The translations under genes were made by a program, and so were the position numbers. This document shows, in pieces, positions 7,628 through 17,174 of a DNA stretch of 64,000 nucleotides. This stretch comes from an uncultured Oscillospiraceae bacterium (GTDB taxonomy: Bacteria > Bacillota > Clostridia > Oscillospirales > Oscillospiraceae). Within the stretch, counting starts at the first letter, position 1, and the number at the start of each line of letters is the position of its first letter. The stretch is taken from positions 1 to 64,000 of the forward strand of contig CANRIU010000004.1 in assembly GCA_947630755.1 (NCBI GenBank), in the 5' to 3' direction. The notes beneath the pieces were generated by a model. The model ran no database searches, had not been told where the DNA came from, and was given only the letters and a program-made list of their open reading frames with translations.

Positions 7628-10600
7628 ATGAGGAAAATACTTTCGCTGCTGCTGGCGCTGTGCATGGTCGTGGGACTTATGCCTGTGGCGCTTGCCGATG
7701 ACGCCGCGCCGGAGACCGGGGAGGACTACACCCAGCTCCCGGTGGAGGAGATCGACGCCCCCAGCGCAGCCTCCAGCACCGGAGAGACCCGCGGCACGGC
7801 GAGGCACTCCGAGGACCAGGACGTACTGGCTGTTGTCACCCTGACCGCACCCTCCATTATTGACCTCTACATCGAGGCACAGGGCAGCGGCAACGGCGCG
7901 TCCAGAGCGGCATTCATTCAGGACGCCTTCGACTCAGGCAGGGACGACGAGCTCATGGCGGCCCAGGAGCCCGTCCTTGATGCCATCCGCGGTCTCACCG
8001 GAGACTCCGCCCTCACACCCGTGGCCCAGATGGTCACGCTGTTCAACGGCTTCTTCGTCAAGGTAAAGTACGGATACCTTGACGACATCCGTGTGCTTGA
8101 GGGCGTGGACCAGGCATATGTGTCCCATGTATTCTCCGCCCCCGACCCTGTCGCGGTCGGCAGCACCTCCGGCGTGGGAGAATATGAGAGCTACAGCTAC
8201 GATATGGTTGGCCTTGAAAAGGCCTGGAGCGAGGGCTGGACCGGCCAGGGCATGGTCGTGGCCGTGCTGGATACAGGTTTGGATTTGCAATACAGCACAT
8301 ATTGGGACCCCGATACACTTGACACGAATCAATATCTTTATGATTCGTCAACGGGGGAGCAAATTGAAAATCCCAATTATAATAAATATGGCGTCAATGT
8401 GACGAAGATCCGCCACACACACGAGGCCTTTACCGAAAATTCCTTTAAGAGCACCGAGCCGAGCTCCTTCGTTGAGTGGAAGAACGCGGAATCCATCAAC
8501 GCAAAAGTGAGCCAGCTCGATGCGAGTAAAATCACCAAGGCGACCACCGGCTTTTACAAGAACCTCAAGGTCCCCTATGCATTCGACTACGCCGGGACCG
8601 TCGACCCCTACACCTATGAGCTTGCCAACGGAGACCTGAACGTGTACCCCGGCAACAACGGGGAGGCTCACGGAACCCACGTCTCCGGCACCATACTTGG
8701 CTACGCCAGGACGAAAGAGGGCGAGGTCAAGTTCTCCGGCCTCGCCCCGGATGCCCAGCTCCTCATGATGAAGGTCTTTGACGACTACGGCTCCGGCGCC
8801 TCCGAGCTGAGCTTCGTCTATGCCCTTGAGGACTCCCTCATCCTGGGCGCCGACGTTATCAACCTGAGCTACGGCTCCGATAACGGCTTCGAGGAGGACG
8901 AGAGCAGCGGCATGGAGTATTACCACAAGCTGGAGGAGGCCGGCGTCATTCTCGTGACCTCCGCCGGAAACAGCGGCAACTCCACCACCAACACAAACTA
9001 CGACAGCCACAACCTGACCACCGACCCCGAGACCTCCATGATGAGCTCGCCGGCTGTCTACTCCTCCAACCTGGCCGTGGCCTCCGTTAATAACTCCGTC
9101 ACCGCGCTGAGCTATTTAAACTGGGCCGACAGCGAGGGCAAGAGCTACGACGCATCCTTCATGGACCCCTTCTATGAGTCCGTGCGCTACCTCTTCTCCG
9201 ATGAGATGATAGAGCACTTTGGTGAGGAGGGCATCCCCCTCATCCCCGCGGGCGTGGGCAACATGTCAGACTACGAGGAGGCCGGCTTCCTGGGCCAGGG
9301 TTCCTCCGGCAATGAGGGCATGACAGGCATCGCCCTTGTCCAGCGCGGCGGCGTGGACGAGGACGGGGAGCTTCTCTCCTTCGTTGACAAAATAAACAAC
9401 GCCATGCATTACGCCTGGACCTACTTTGACGAGGACGGCAATCGCCACGACGGCGGTGTTCTCGCAGTGTTCGTCTATGACTCCGACCCCACCAGCGACA
9501 GCCTTATCGCCATGAGCGTGGAGGGCACGGCTCTGACCTCCGCCTTCGTCTCCGGTAAAACGGGCGCTGCCATGATGGCGGCAGTGGAGGCAGGCGGCGC
9601 TTACCTCACCAAAATCGAGGCCATGGACAGGCTCGTCACCGACGACTCCCAGGGCGGCCTTATGAGCTCCTTCAGCTCCTGGGGCGCGGGCCCGGGTCTT
9701 GAGCTCAAGCCTGAGATCACCGCCCCCGGCGGCAACATCTGGTCCTCCGTATTCGACTATACATACCCCTATGACAGCAAGGTCGGCACCTACACCGACT
9801 ATGTGGGCGGCTACACCATGATGAGCGGCACCTCCATGGCTGCCCCCCACATCACCGGACTTGCGGCCCTTGTGCGCCAGTATGTGCGCGAAAAGATTGA
9901 AGGCGGTCAGGTGACCGGGAACGAGGACGAGATAACAAACGCGCTCCTCGTCAGCACCGCCGTACCCCTGACAGAGGCGGACGGCGAATACTACTCACCC
10001 CGTTATCAGGGCGCGGGCCTTGCAAACGTGGGCTACGCCGTCACCACCCCCGCCTACATCACCGTCAAAGACCAGCTCGTCGGCAAGCTGGAGTTTGGCG
10101 ACGACTACGAGTGGACAGGCAAATTTGACGGAAGCTTCACCATCCACAACATTACCGCAAACGCCGTGACCTACACAGGGAAGATCGTCGTCATGGTCCC
10201 GGATACCGACAAGGCGGTGAACGCCGCCGTGGACAGCGGCAGGGAGCACGACGTGATGCTGGACTCCGACCGGGTGCTGAGGACCATTGAACTCGGTTCC
10301 ATCACCGTCGACGCAAACGGCACGAAGGATGTCGCCGTGAACATCGACCTCACCGATGAGGAGATCTCAAGCCTCAGGGCCCTGTTCCCCAACGGCATCT
10401 ACATCGAGGGCTACGTCGTCCTTGAGAGCGCGGGCCTGCCCAATATCGGCCTTCCCTTCCTCGGGTATCTGGGCGACTGGACCGCCCCCGCCATCTTCGA
10501 CGCCCACACCTGGCTTGAGTCCACCGACGGAAGCCTCTGGAACAACGAGAACACCTGGGGCAACTCCCTGGTGGGCTTCTACACCGGCTACGGCTTCATA

Positions 10601-13600
10601 AACCTGGGCCAGAACCCCTTCGACGAGAGCGCCGAGACATATCAGGAGGTCTACCAGGAGGAGAACATCGCAATCTCCTCCAACGGCGCGGTCTCCGCGA
10701 TAAACGACTTTGTGCTCTATCAGCTCCGCGACACCCGGGTCATCGTCCTGGAGGCCAGGGACGCCGTGACAGACGATCTCTACTACCGCGACGTTGAGCC
10801 CTTCCTGCCCAAGACATTGTATAACTCCACCTACGGAACGGCTGTGCCCATGTCCGCCATGTACATGACCGAGTCCTGGGACGGCACAAACAGGGGCGCG
10901 ATGCTGCCCAGTGGCGGCTCCACCGGAAACGGCGACCCCCTGCCCAACGGCACCAGGGTCAAATTCACCATCGCCGCGTTCGGCGAAGGCGATTACTCCG
11001 CCCTCGGCACCACCTCCTTCAACGGACGGACAGTCACCAACTACTGGGCCCTGGATCTCTCCGACCCCGAGACCTGGCCTACCTTCAACAAGCATGAGAT
11101 GAACATGGACGGGGACATCATTGAGTTTGACGTCCTCATCGACAGGACCCGCCCGACCCTCAAGGACGGCCTCATCACCAGCTTCACCGACAACGGCAGG
11201 CGCTACATCACCGGAACCGTGGAGGATAAGCTCGGCTCCCTCGCCGGAGTCAAGATAATCCCCCAGGCCATCCGCCGCGACGTGAACAGCGGCGACGAGG
11301 ATGTGGCCTTCGCCAGAAACAGCCCCCTGTACTCCAAGATGATCTACGACGCGGCCCGCCAGGAGTGGACCTTCGTGGCTGATGTCACCGAGGTCGAGAT
11401 CAAGAACCCCTATGAGGAGACCGGCTGGGACTTTGAGTTTGAGTGGACCGGCGGACTTCTCATTCAGGCCATGGACTACGCCGGGAACGAGGGCGACTTC
11501 GTCACCCGCGTGAGCACCGACATGACCGAGCCCGAGTCCGGCCTTACCGTCACACCCAACTGCGGACTTATGTATGTGGGCGACACCTTTGACTTCAGCG
11601 TAATTGACAGCTCCGCCGCCGGCGGCATAGAGTTTGCCACCGCGGACGAGAGCGTGGCCTCCGTCACCCCTGCGGGCCATGTCGAGGCCAAGAGCGTGGG
11701 CCAGACGGTCCTGACCGTCTCCAATAAAAACGGCGCCACGGAAAAGGTCGTCATCGCCGTGCGCGAGCGTCCCACCGAGGTCAAAGATTTCAACCTCTCC
11801 ATTGAATCCTTCAGCGGCCTTACCCCCGACGGCGCCCTGGTCGTGAAAATCCAGGACGTCCAGCCCGCCGACGTTATCCTTGGCGGCGGTCCTGACGGAC
11901 TTCTTGTCAGCTGGTCCGTAAAAGAGGATGAGGAAACCGCGGACAAGTACGGCGAAACTGCCCTCATCGACGTTTACCAGTACACCACCGACGCCATGAC
12001 AGGCATGATAGCCCTCTACGCATCCCTCAAGCTTGACTCCCTTGGCAATCCCCTTATCGGGGCAGGGGACCTGAGCGGCGGCGGCACCCTGACCGTCACT
12101 CTGGGCGGCGTCAAGAACCCCGACGGCTCCATCACCGGAGGCTGCAGCAAGGAAATGACGTTTGACTGGAAGGACCTCTACGAGAACAACAACGTGGACG
12201 GCCTTATCTCCAGCACCAGCTTTGACGGCGAGCAGATAATCTATGTCGAGGAGGGCAAGGAGGCAAACCTTATTGCCAAATACCGCGACGTCAAGACCCA
12301 TGACACCATCCCCGTGCGCCTGTACACCGCTGTGGGCGCATCCAGCCCCAGCACGAAGAACCCCACCACTCCCGCCACCGGACTTCGCCTTGACGGCCCC
12401 GAATTCGTCGGCGTGGACAGCCGCTGGGAGGGCTGGCTCATCAATGACGCAGGCTACGATCTTCCCGAGACCGTCCGCCTCTACACCCGCTACACCGATG
12501 ACGGCAACGAGATAATCCGCGACAACACCGTCTGGGCACAGGCCATCGAGTACGATCCCACCACGGGCCACATAGTTGTGCCCTACAGCCCCGCCGGAAG
12601 CGCCAGCGAGATGGTGATCCGCGCAGATGGTGTGCCTAATGAGGAATCCAAGGGCAGCGACCGCACGCCCCAGACCTACACCCGTCCCGACGGCCTCTAC
12701 GGCCCCTTCAACTGGGTCGTGACCGACGGCGTACCCGGCACCATAAAGGCCACGCCCACCGGCATCACCTTCAAGGCCGATGCGCCCGGCGTGAGCTACC
12801 TGATCGCCACCAGCATCGCCATGCAGGACAGCGACTACGGCACACTCAATTTCGCCGTGGTCACACTCCCCACAACGGCGAAGACCATTGATGTCGCCGC
12901 GAGCGCCGAGGGCCGCGAGGGCCACATGATCGAGATGAACAAGGGCGATAAGGACACGCTCAAAGTCACCCTCGACCCCGTTCCCTCTCTGGACAAGGAC
13001 AAGAAGCTCATATGGACCTCCTACAACGAGGACGTGGTAAAGGTTGACGAGAACGGCAACGTCGAGGCTCTTGAGGGCGGCTACGCCTACATCGGCATTA
13101 TGGCTCAGAACCGTGACGCCGACTCCGGAAGCCCCCTGGAGACCTACTTCGTCATTCACGTCATCGACCCGGACAACCTGGAGCCTGAACCCGAGATCAA
13201 ATACACCATCACCTTCCGTGACGGCAACAACACCAGCGTGGTCATTGACAGCAGGACTGTCGAGAGCGGCGAGCCCCTTGGCGAGCTGCCCACGCCTCCC
13301 GACCACCCGGGCTACAGCTTCATCGGCTGGCAGGACGGCAGCGGCAACAGCGTAACCGCGCAGACCATTGTTGAGAAGAGCATGAACGTCTTTGCCCGTT
13401 ACTCCGCGATAAGCGTCGCACCCTCCATCCCCGCCGCTCCCTCCGACCCCGTTGTCTCCACAGGCAATGTGACCGAGGAGGACGAGACTACCACCGAGAC
13501 CACCGCGAAGCCCGAGGCCCAGGTGACAGGCGGCGATGCCAGCACCGCCGTGACCGAGAGCGTCGGCAGCGAGATGGTGAAGCAGGCGGTGGAGAACAGC

Positions 13601-14563
13601 AGCGACACCGTCGTCATAGCCCCCAAGGTCAGCGGCGACGTGACCAGGTCCGAAGTCTCCATCCCCGGCGGCACTGTCGCCGACATAGCGGAGAAGACCG
13701 ACGCGGACCTCAGAGTCGAGACCCCCGCCGCCGACGTGACCCTTGACAACGACTCCCTCAAGGAGCTGGGCAAGGGCAGCACCGTCACCGTAACAACGGA
13801 GAAGAAGGACGGCGCCGTCTCGGTCAACGTCGCGGTTGACGGCAAGGCTGTCGAGGGCGAGGTCAAGGCCGTTCTGGATCTTAAGTACGGCGAGGTCGCC
13901 GTCATGGTCAACCCCGACGGCACCGAGACTATCATCCCCAAGTCCGCGGTTGAGGACGGCAGGACATATGTGGTCATGGAGAATGGAGCCACGGTAAAGG
14001 TCAAGGACAACAGCCGCAGCTTCGAGGACGTCCACTCCGAGTGGTACGCCTCCGCGGTGAGCTTTGTCTCCAGCCACGAGCTGTTCCTCGGCGTAACCGA
14101 GACGGAGTTTGCCCCCAGGTCCAACATGACCCGCGCCGCGCTTGCAACCGTCCTCTGGCGGCTTGAGAGCGAGGCCGCGGCGGAGGGCGGCACGAAATTC
14201 AACGATGTGTCCGCCACAGCCTACTACGCCGACGCAGTGGAGTGGGCCAGCGCCAACCTCATCATCGAGGGCAAGGGCGACGGCGTGTTCGCCCCGGGCA
14301 TGAACGTGACCCGTCAGGAGATGGTCACGATGATCTACCGTTACGTCAAGACCCTGGGTCTGGATGCCGATGAGAAGGCCAGCCTTGACACCTTCAAGGA
14401 TTCCGCCAGCGTTTCCAGCTGGGCCAGGGAGGCCATGGAGTGGGCAGTCGCCAACGAAATCATCCAAGGCAACGGCGACGACACCATCTCCCCCAAGGCA
14501 ACAGCCACCCGCGCCCAGGTCGCGGCAATTATGCAGCGCCTGGTCGAGTACATCGTAAAATAA
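7628..14563 (+). CDS. Giant secreted subtilisin-family (S8) cell-wall protease with SLH anchor
   Basis: 2311 aa; signal peptide; catalytic motifs 'VVAVLDTGLD', 'EAHGTHVSGTI', 'MSGTSMAAPHITGLAAL'; Big2-like and InlB-like segments; three C-terminal SLH-like repeats. Confidence 0.93.
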   Translation: MRKILSLLLALCMVVGLMPVALADDAAPETGEDYTQLPVEEIDAPSAASSTGETRGTARHSEDQDVLAVVTLTAPSIIDLYIEAQGSGNGASRAAFIQDAFDSGRDDELMAAQEPVLDAIRGLTGDSALTPVAQMVTLFNGFFVKVKYGYLDDIRVLEGVDQAYVSHVFSAPDPVAVGSTSGVGEYESYSYDMVGLEKAWSEGWTGQGMVVAVLDTGLDLQYSTYWDPDTLDTNQYLYDSSTGEQIENPNYNKYGVNVTKIRHTHEAFTENSFKSTEPSSFVEWKNAESINAKVSQLDASKITKATTGFYKNLKVPYAFDYAGTVDPYTYELANGDLNVYPGNNGEAHGTHVSGTILGYARTKEGEVKFSGLAPDAQLLMMKVFDDYGSGASELSFVYALEDSLILGADVINLSYGSDNGFEEDESSGMEYYHKLEEAGVILVTSAGNSGNSTTNTNYDSHNLTTDPETSMMSSPAVYSSNLAVASVNNSVTALSYLNWADSEGKSYDASFMDPFYESVRYLFSDEMIEHFGEEGIPLIPAGVGNMSDYEEAGFLGQGSSGNEGMTGIALVQRGGVDEDGELLSFVDKINNAMHYAWTYFDEDGNRHDGGVLAVFVYDSDPTSDSLIAMSVEGTALTSAFVSGKTGAAMMAAVEAGGAYLTKIEAMDRLVTDDSQGGLMSSFSSWGAGPGLELKPEITAPGGNIWSSVFDYTYPYDSKVGTYTDYVGGYTMMSGTSMAAPHITGLAALVRQYVREKIEGGQVTGNEDEITNALLVSTAVPLTEADGEYYSPRYQGAGLANVGYAVTTPAYITVKDQLVGKLEFGDDYEWTGKFDGSFTIHNITANAVTYTGKIVVMVPDTDKAVNAAVDSGREHDVMLDSDRVLRTIELGSITVDANGTKDVAVNIDLTDEEISSLRALFPNGIYIEGYVVLESAGLPNIGLPFLGYLGDWTAPAIFDAHTWLESTDGSLWNNENTWGNSLVGFYTGYGFINLGQNPFDESAETYQEVYQEENIAISSNGAVSAINDFVLYQLRDTRVIVLEARDAVTDDLYYRDVEPFLPKTLYNSTYGTAVPMSAMYMTESWDGTNRGAMLPSGGSTGNGDPLPNGTRVKFTIAAFGEGDYSALGTTSFNGRTVTNYWALDLSDPETWPTFNKHEMNMDGDIIEFDVLIDRTRPTLKDGLITSFTDNGRRYITGTVEDKLGSLAGVKIIPQAIRRDVNSGDEDVAFARNSPLYSKMIYDAARQEWTFVADVTEVEIKNPYEETGWDFEFEWTGGLLIQAMDYAGNEGDFVTRVSTDMTEPESGLTVTPNCGLMYVGDTFDFSVIDSSAAGGIEFATADESVASVTPAGHVEAKSVGQTVLTVSNKNGATEKVVIAVRERPTEVKDFNLSIESFSGLTPDGALVVKIQDVQPADVILGGGPDGLLVSWSVKEDEETADKYGETALIDVYQYTTDAMTGMIALYASLKLDSLGNPLIGAGDLSGGGTLTVTLGGVKNPDGSITGGCSKEMTFDWKDLYENNNVDGLISSTSFDGEQIIYVEEGKEANLIAKYRDVKTHDTIPVRLYTAVGASSPSTKNPTTPATGLRLDGPEFVGVDSRWEGWLINDAGYDLPETVRLYTRYTDDGNEIIRDNTVWAQAIEYDPTTGHIVVPYSPAGSASEMVIRADGVPNEESKGSDRTPQTYTRPDGLYGPFNWVVTDGVPGTIKATPTGITFKADAPGVSYLIATSIAMQDSDYGTLNFAVVTLPTTAKTIDVAASAEGREGHMIEMNKGDKDTLKVTLDPVPSLDKDKKLIWTSYNEDVVKVDENGNVEALEGGYAYIGIMAQNRDADSGSPLETYFVIHVIDPDNLEPEPEIKYTITFRDGNNTSVVIDSRTVESGEPLGELPTPPDHPGYSFIGWQDGSGNSVTAQTIVEKSMNVFARYSAISVAPSIPAAPSDPVVSTGNVTEEDETTTETTAKPEAQVTGGDASTAVTESVGSEMVKQAVENSSDTVVIAPKVSGDVTRSEVSIPGGTVADIAEKTDADLRVETPAADVTLDNDSLKELGKGSTVTVTTEKKDGAVSVNVAVDGKAVEGEVKAVLDLKYGEVAVMVNPDGTETIIPKSAVEDGRTYVVMENGATVKVKDNSRSFEDVHSEWYASAVSFVSSHELFLGVTETEFAPRSNMTRAALATVLWRLESEAAAEGGTKFNDVSATAYYADAVEWASANLIIEGKGDGVFAPGMNVTRQEMVTMIYRYVKTLGLDADEKASLDTFKDSASVSSWAREAMEWAVANEIIQGNGDDTISPKATATRAQVAAIMQRLVEYIVK

Positions 14564-14588
14564 AAGATGTGAAAAGCAGACATGACAA

Positions 14589-14626
14589 GGGGAAGGGCGC
14601 GCAAGCGTCCTTCCCCCATGTTTTTT
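14589..14626 (+). terminator. Rho-independent terminator after S8 protease gene
   Basis: ggggaagg-gcgcgcaagcgt-ccttcccc followed by catgTTTTTT. Confidence 0.8.
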
Positions 14627-14663
14627 GATTATTCTATTTAAAAAGCCACTGAAAGAAGCTTTT

Positions 14664-15752
14664 TTACTGTACCTCGCAGACCTTTTCCATGTAGCAGTCA
14701 AGAAAATCCTGCGTGATGCCGTGCAGCTTTCTGTGGGAACAGATATAGTACAGCTCCTCGACAGCCGAGTATGGGAAGTATCTGGCGTTCAGGCTTTTAA
14801 ACTGAGGCCTGTTTGCCTCGTACACGACCTTTTCTCTGTTGTCGTCAGGCGCAACGATAACGTAACGTGTTTGAAATGCGGGCATACAGTCCTGAAGGCC
14901 CTTCATGCGGGTCAAACCGGAGGTCACGCCTGTCGTGTGCTCTACCTCCATGACCGCGGGCATGAAACGGTGATTTTGAAACCAGATGCAGTCAATAAAA
15001 CGCGCCGATGACCCCGCTCCGGGAAAAGCTGAAATAATGTTTTCCGAATCCAGCGTGCGGATGATACCCGGCTGGTCAATCAAAAGCCTGTCCCTGTAAA
15101 CTATGCCCTTGTCGTTTTGAGCGATCCAGGTCCTGTACCCCAGCTGCAGCCCGATGAGGTACAGCGCGATTTGTATCTGGGTATGGCGACGCACGGCCTC
15201 TATGTCCATATCCCCGCCAATCGCCATGTCAGCAGGCAGGACAAGATTGTCATATGTGACCGATTGGATGGGAATCTCTGAAACCGCCATATTCTGCATC
15301 TTCTTTTCCTCAAGGACCCCGTTTTTGTGCGGCTCATCGGGCAGCCAGACAAGGTGCTTGTGACCGTGCTCGATAGATGAGCGGCCGTCAATGTCCTTGA
15401 TGCGTCCCGGGTAGCAGTAATAGAACTCGGGCGTGAGGGCTATCAGCGTTTCCAGCACGGAGCGCGTATTGTATGAAGCGCCTAAGAGCCTGTCAAGGTT
15501 TACGGGGTCTCCCACGCTGACGGCGTTGGAGACGCGCCAAATCATCTCGGTCGAGATGCTTTCAATTTTCGCGCCGGCGGCGGACTCGCCCTTCCTTGGG
15601 TTCCACCTTCTGAATTGTATGGGACCTGCGGGGAGGATGACGTTTTCGATGTGTATGAGTCCGGGAGTTGACGGATTTATGTAATTATAATTTGCGCTGC
15701 GGGGCAGGAGGCTGATTGCGCGGACAAGGTTATAGGCTGTGATTTTCGGCAT
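14664..15752 (-). CDS. Putative type II restriction endonuclease partner of the adjacent cytosine methyltransferase
   Basis: 362 aa; gene overlaps the C5-MTase; 'FMPAVMEVEHTTGVTSGLTRMKGLQD' resembles an E-x-E nuclease-core segment; otherwise assigned by context. Confidence 0.6.
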   Translation of the reverse strand: MPKITAYNLVRAISLLPRSANYNYINPSTPGLIHIENVILPAGPIQFRRWNPRKGESAAGAKIESISTEMIWRVSNAVSVGDPVNLDRLLGASYNTRSVLETLIALTPEFYYCYPGRIKDIDGRSSIEHGHKHLVWLPDEPHKNGVLEEKKMQNMAVSEIPIQSVTYDNLVLPADMAIGGDMDIEAVRRHTQIQIALYLIGLQLGYRTWIAQNDKGIVYRDRLLIDQPGIIRTLDSENIISAFPGAGSSARFIDCIWFQNHRFMPAVMEVEHTTGVTSGLTRMKGLQDCMPAFQTRYVIVAPDDNREKVVYEANRPQFKSLNARYFPYSAVEELYYICSHRKLHGITQDFLDCYMEKVCEVQ

Positions 15753-16881
15753 TGTCTGCGCCTCCGTTCAAATAGTCCGATATTGTTTTCGCAATTCCAT
15801 TCGCAAGTAAAAACGGTACGCCGTTGCCTATGGTTTTGAACATATCCGTAAGGGACATATCTCCGGGCAGCTCAAATTCCTTCGGCAGTGACTGTAATGA
15901 CAGCGCCTCCGCGACTGTCAGCCTCCTCGCCCTGTACGGGTGAAGGTGTACCTCGTTGTTGCCATAGGCGACTGTCGGAGAGTACCTCCAGCGATGCAGA
16001 CGCTTATATGATTTTTTGGAATCGTCGCCTTCATCGACAGACGTCATCCTCACCCTGCCGGCGCGGGGCACAAAGCAGTTCACGCTGTTGGGGTGATTGT
16101 CCACGTCATTTTTCCTGAACCAATATTCAACGGTGAGCTCCTCGGGCAGACCGTCGGGACATTCCTTCCCGCTGTTTTCCACAAACGGTTCAGAGGAGGG
16201 CCACTGCCTTTTTTTGATGTCTGAAAGGTCATATGTTATGTATTTGGTCCAGGGAAAGTCCTCCGAGGGCTTTTTTTCGTTTCCCGCCGTTTTGCTGCTG
16301 ATCCCAAAAAGCAGGATCCTGTCCCTGTCCTGCGGCGCGCCAAATTCAAGGGCGTTCGTCAACCTGTCTGTTGTAAGATACCCGGCGCCTTCGAGCTTCG
16401 CCTTCAACTCGTCGTAAAACGCCCGGTGCTTGGCGGTCCTCCATAGGCCCTTTACGTTTTCAAACAAAAAGAAATCGGGCTTTTGTTCAATAATCAGATT
16501 TACATAGGAGAGCGAGAGCTTTCCGTTGTCCCCATTGCGGCCTCTCTGCTTGCCGGCAACTGAAAAATCAGGGCAGGGGGGTCCTCCAATGAAGCCGATC
16601 AGGCCTCCGCCGCCCCGCGAAATCAAAATTTGGTTCCTGAGCTCATCGGCACGCTGCCCCAGGTATTCATTAATGTCGATGTTGCTGTATCCATGCCGGG
16701 GCTTTTCAAGCCCCATCTTTTCTCTTGAGTACTTGTATGCTCTAATAAAGGCGGGGGAGTATTCGTTTACAAGGTCAATGGTGTACCCCGCAAGCTCAAA
16801 CCCCAGATCCAATAAGCCGCTGCCGGCAAAAAAGGAGAAAATCCTAAGACTGTTCATTTGCTCATACCCCGCCGACCACAT
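15730..16881 (-). CDS. DNA (cytosine-5-)-methyltransferase
   Basis: Motif I 'FFAGSGLLDLGFELAGY', motif IV 'GGPPCPDFSVAGKQRG', motif VI 'FLFENVKGL', C-terminal 'SLQSLPKEF...TIGNGVP'. Start may be the internal Met at 16857. Confidence 0.93.
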   Translation of the reverse strand: MWSAGYEQMNSLRIFSFFAGSGLLDLGFELAGYTIDLVNEYSPAFIRAYKYSREKMGLEKPRHGYSNIDINEYLGQRADELRNQILISRGGGGLIGFIGGPPCPDFSVAGKQRGRNGDNGKLSLSYVNLIIEQKPDFFLFENVKGLWRTAKHRAFYDELKAKLEGAGYLTTDRLTNALEFGAPQDRDRILLFGISSKTAGNEKKPSEDFPWTKYITYDLSDIKKRQWPSSEPFVENSGKECPDGLPEELTVEYWFRKNDVDNHPNSVNCFVPRAGRVRMTSVDEGDDSKKSYKRLHRWRYSPTVAYGNNEVHLHPYRARRLTVAEALSLQSLPKEFELPGDMSLTDMFKTIGNGVPFLLANGIAKTISDYLNGGADNAENHSL

Positions 16882-16919
16882 CTAAGTCAATAATTTTTTG
16901 CGAGAAACTGATATTGATT

Positions 16920-16948
16920 ATTATAGCATGTTATTGACATATTTGCAA
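16920..16948 (-). promoter_or_regulatory. Promoter of the RM operon
   Basis: Minus strand TTGCAA-17-TATAAT with TGc extended -10. Confidence 0.7.
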
Positions 16949-17174
16949 CAGAGCCATGGCGCGAAACAGTTATGCCGCGATTTCCTCCCGGGCTTTGTTG
17001 CTTCGGGCAAATTTACAAGATTTATACGGCGCCGATTTTCAGGAGATTGCCCACTTGAATTTCCGGCGGCGTTTGGGTAAAATAATAATACAACGTGTGG
17101 CGTTTCAACTGCGTAAATCCGGTTGAGCGCCGCACGTTTATTTTTATATTTATGAAAAGGAAGTATTTTATCAG

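Noticed and set aside
10367-14701. 1444-aa minus-strand ORF antisense to the S8 protease
   Set aside because: Low-complexity Gly/Val/Ala/His composition and exact mirror of a convincing coding gene; GC-rich codon bias keeps the opposite strand open.
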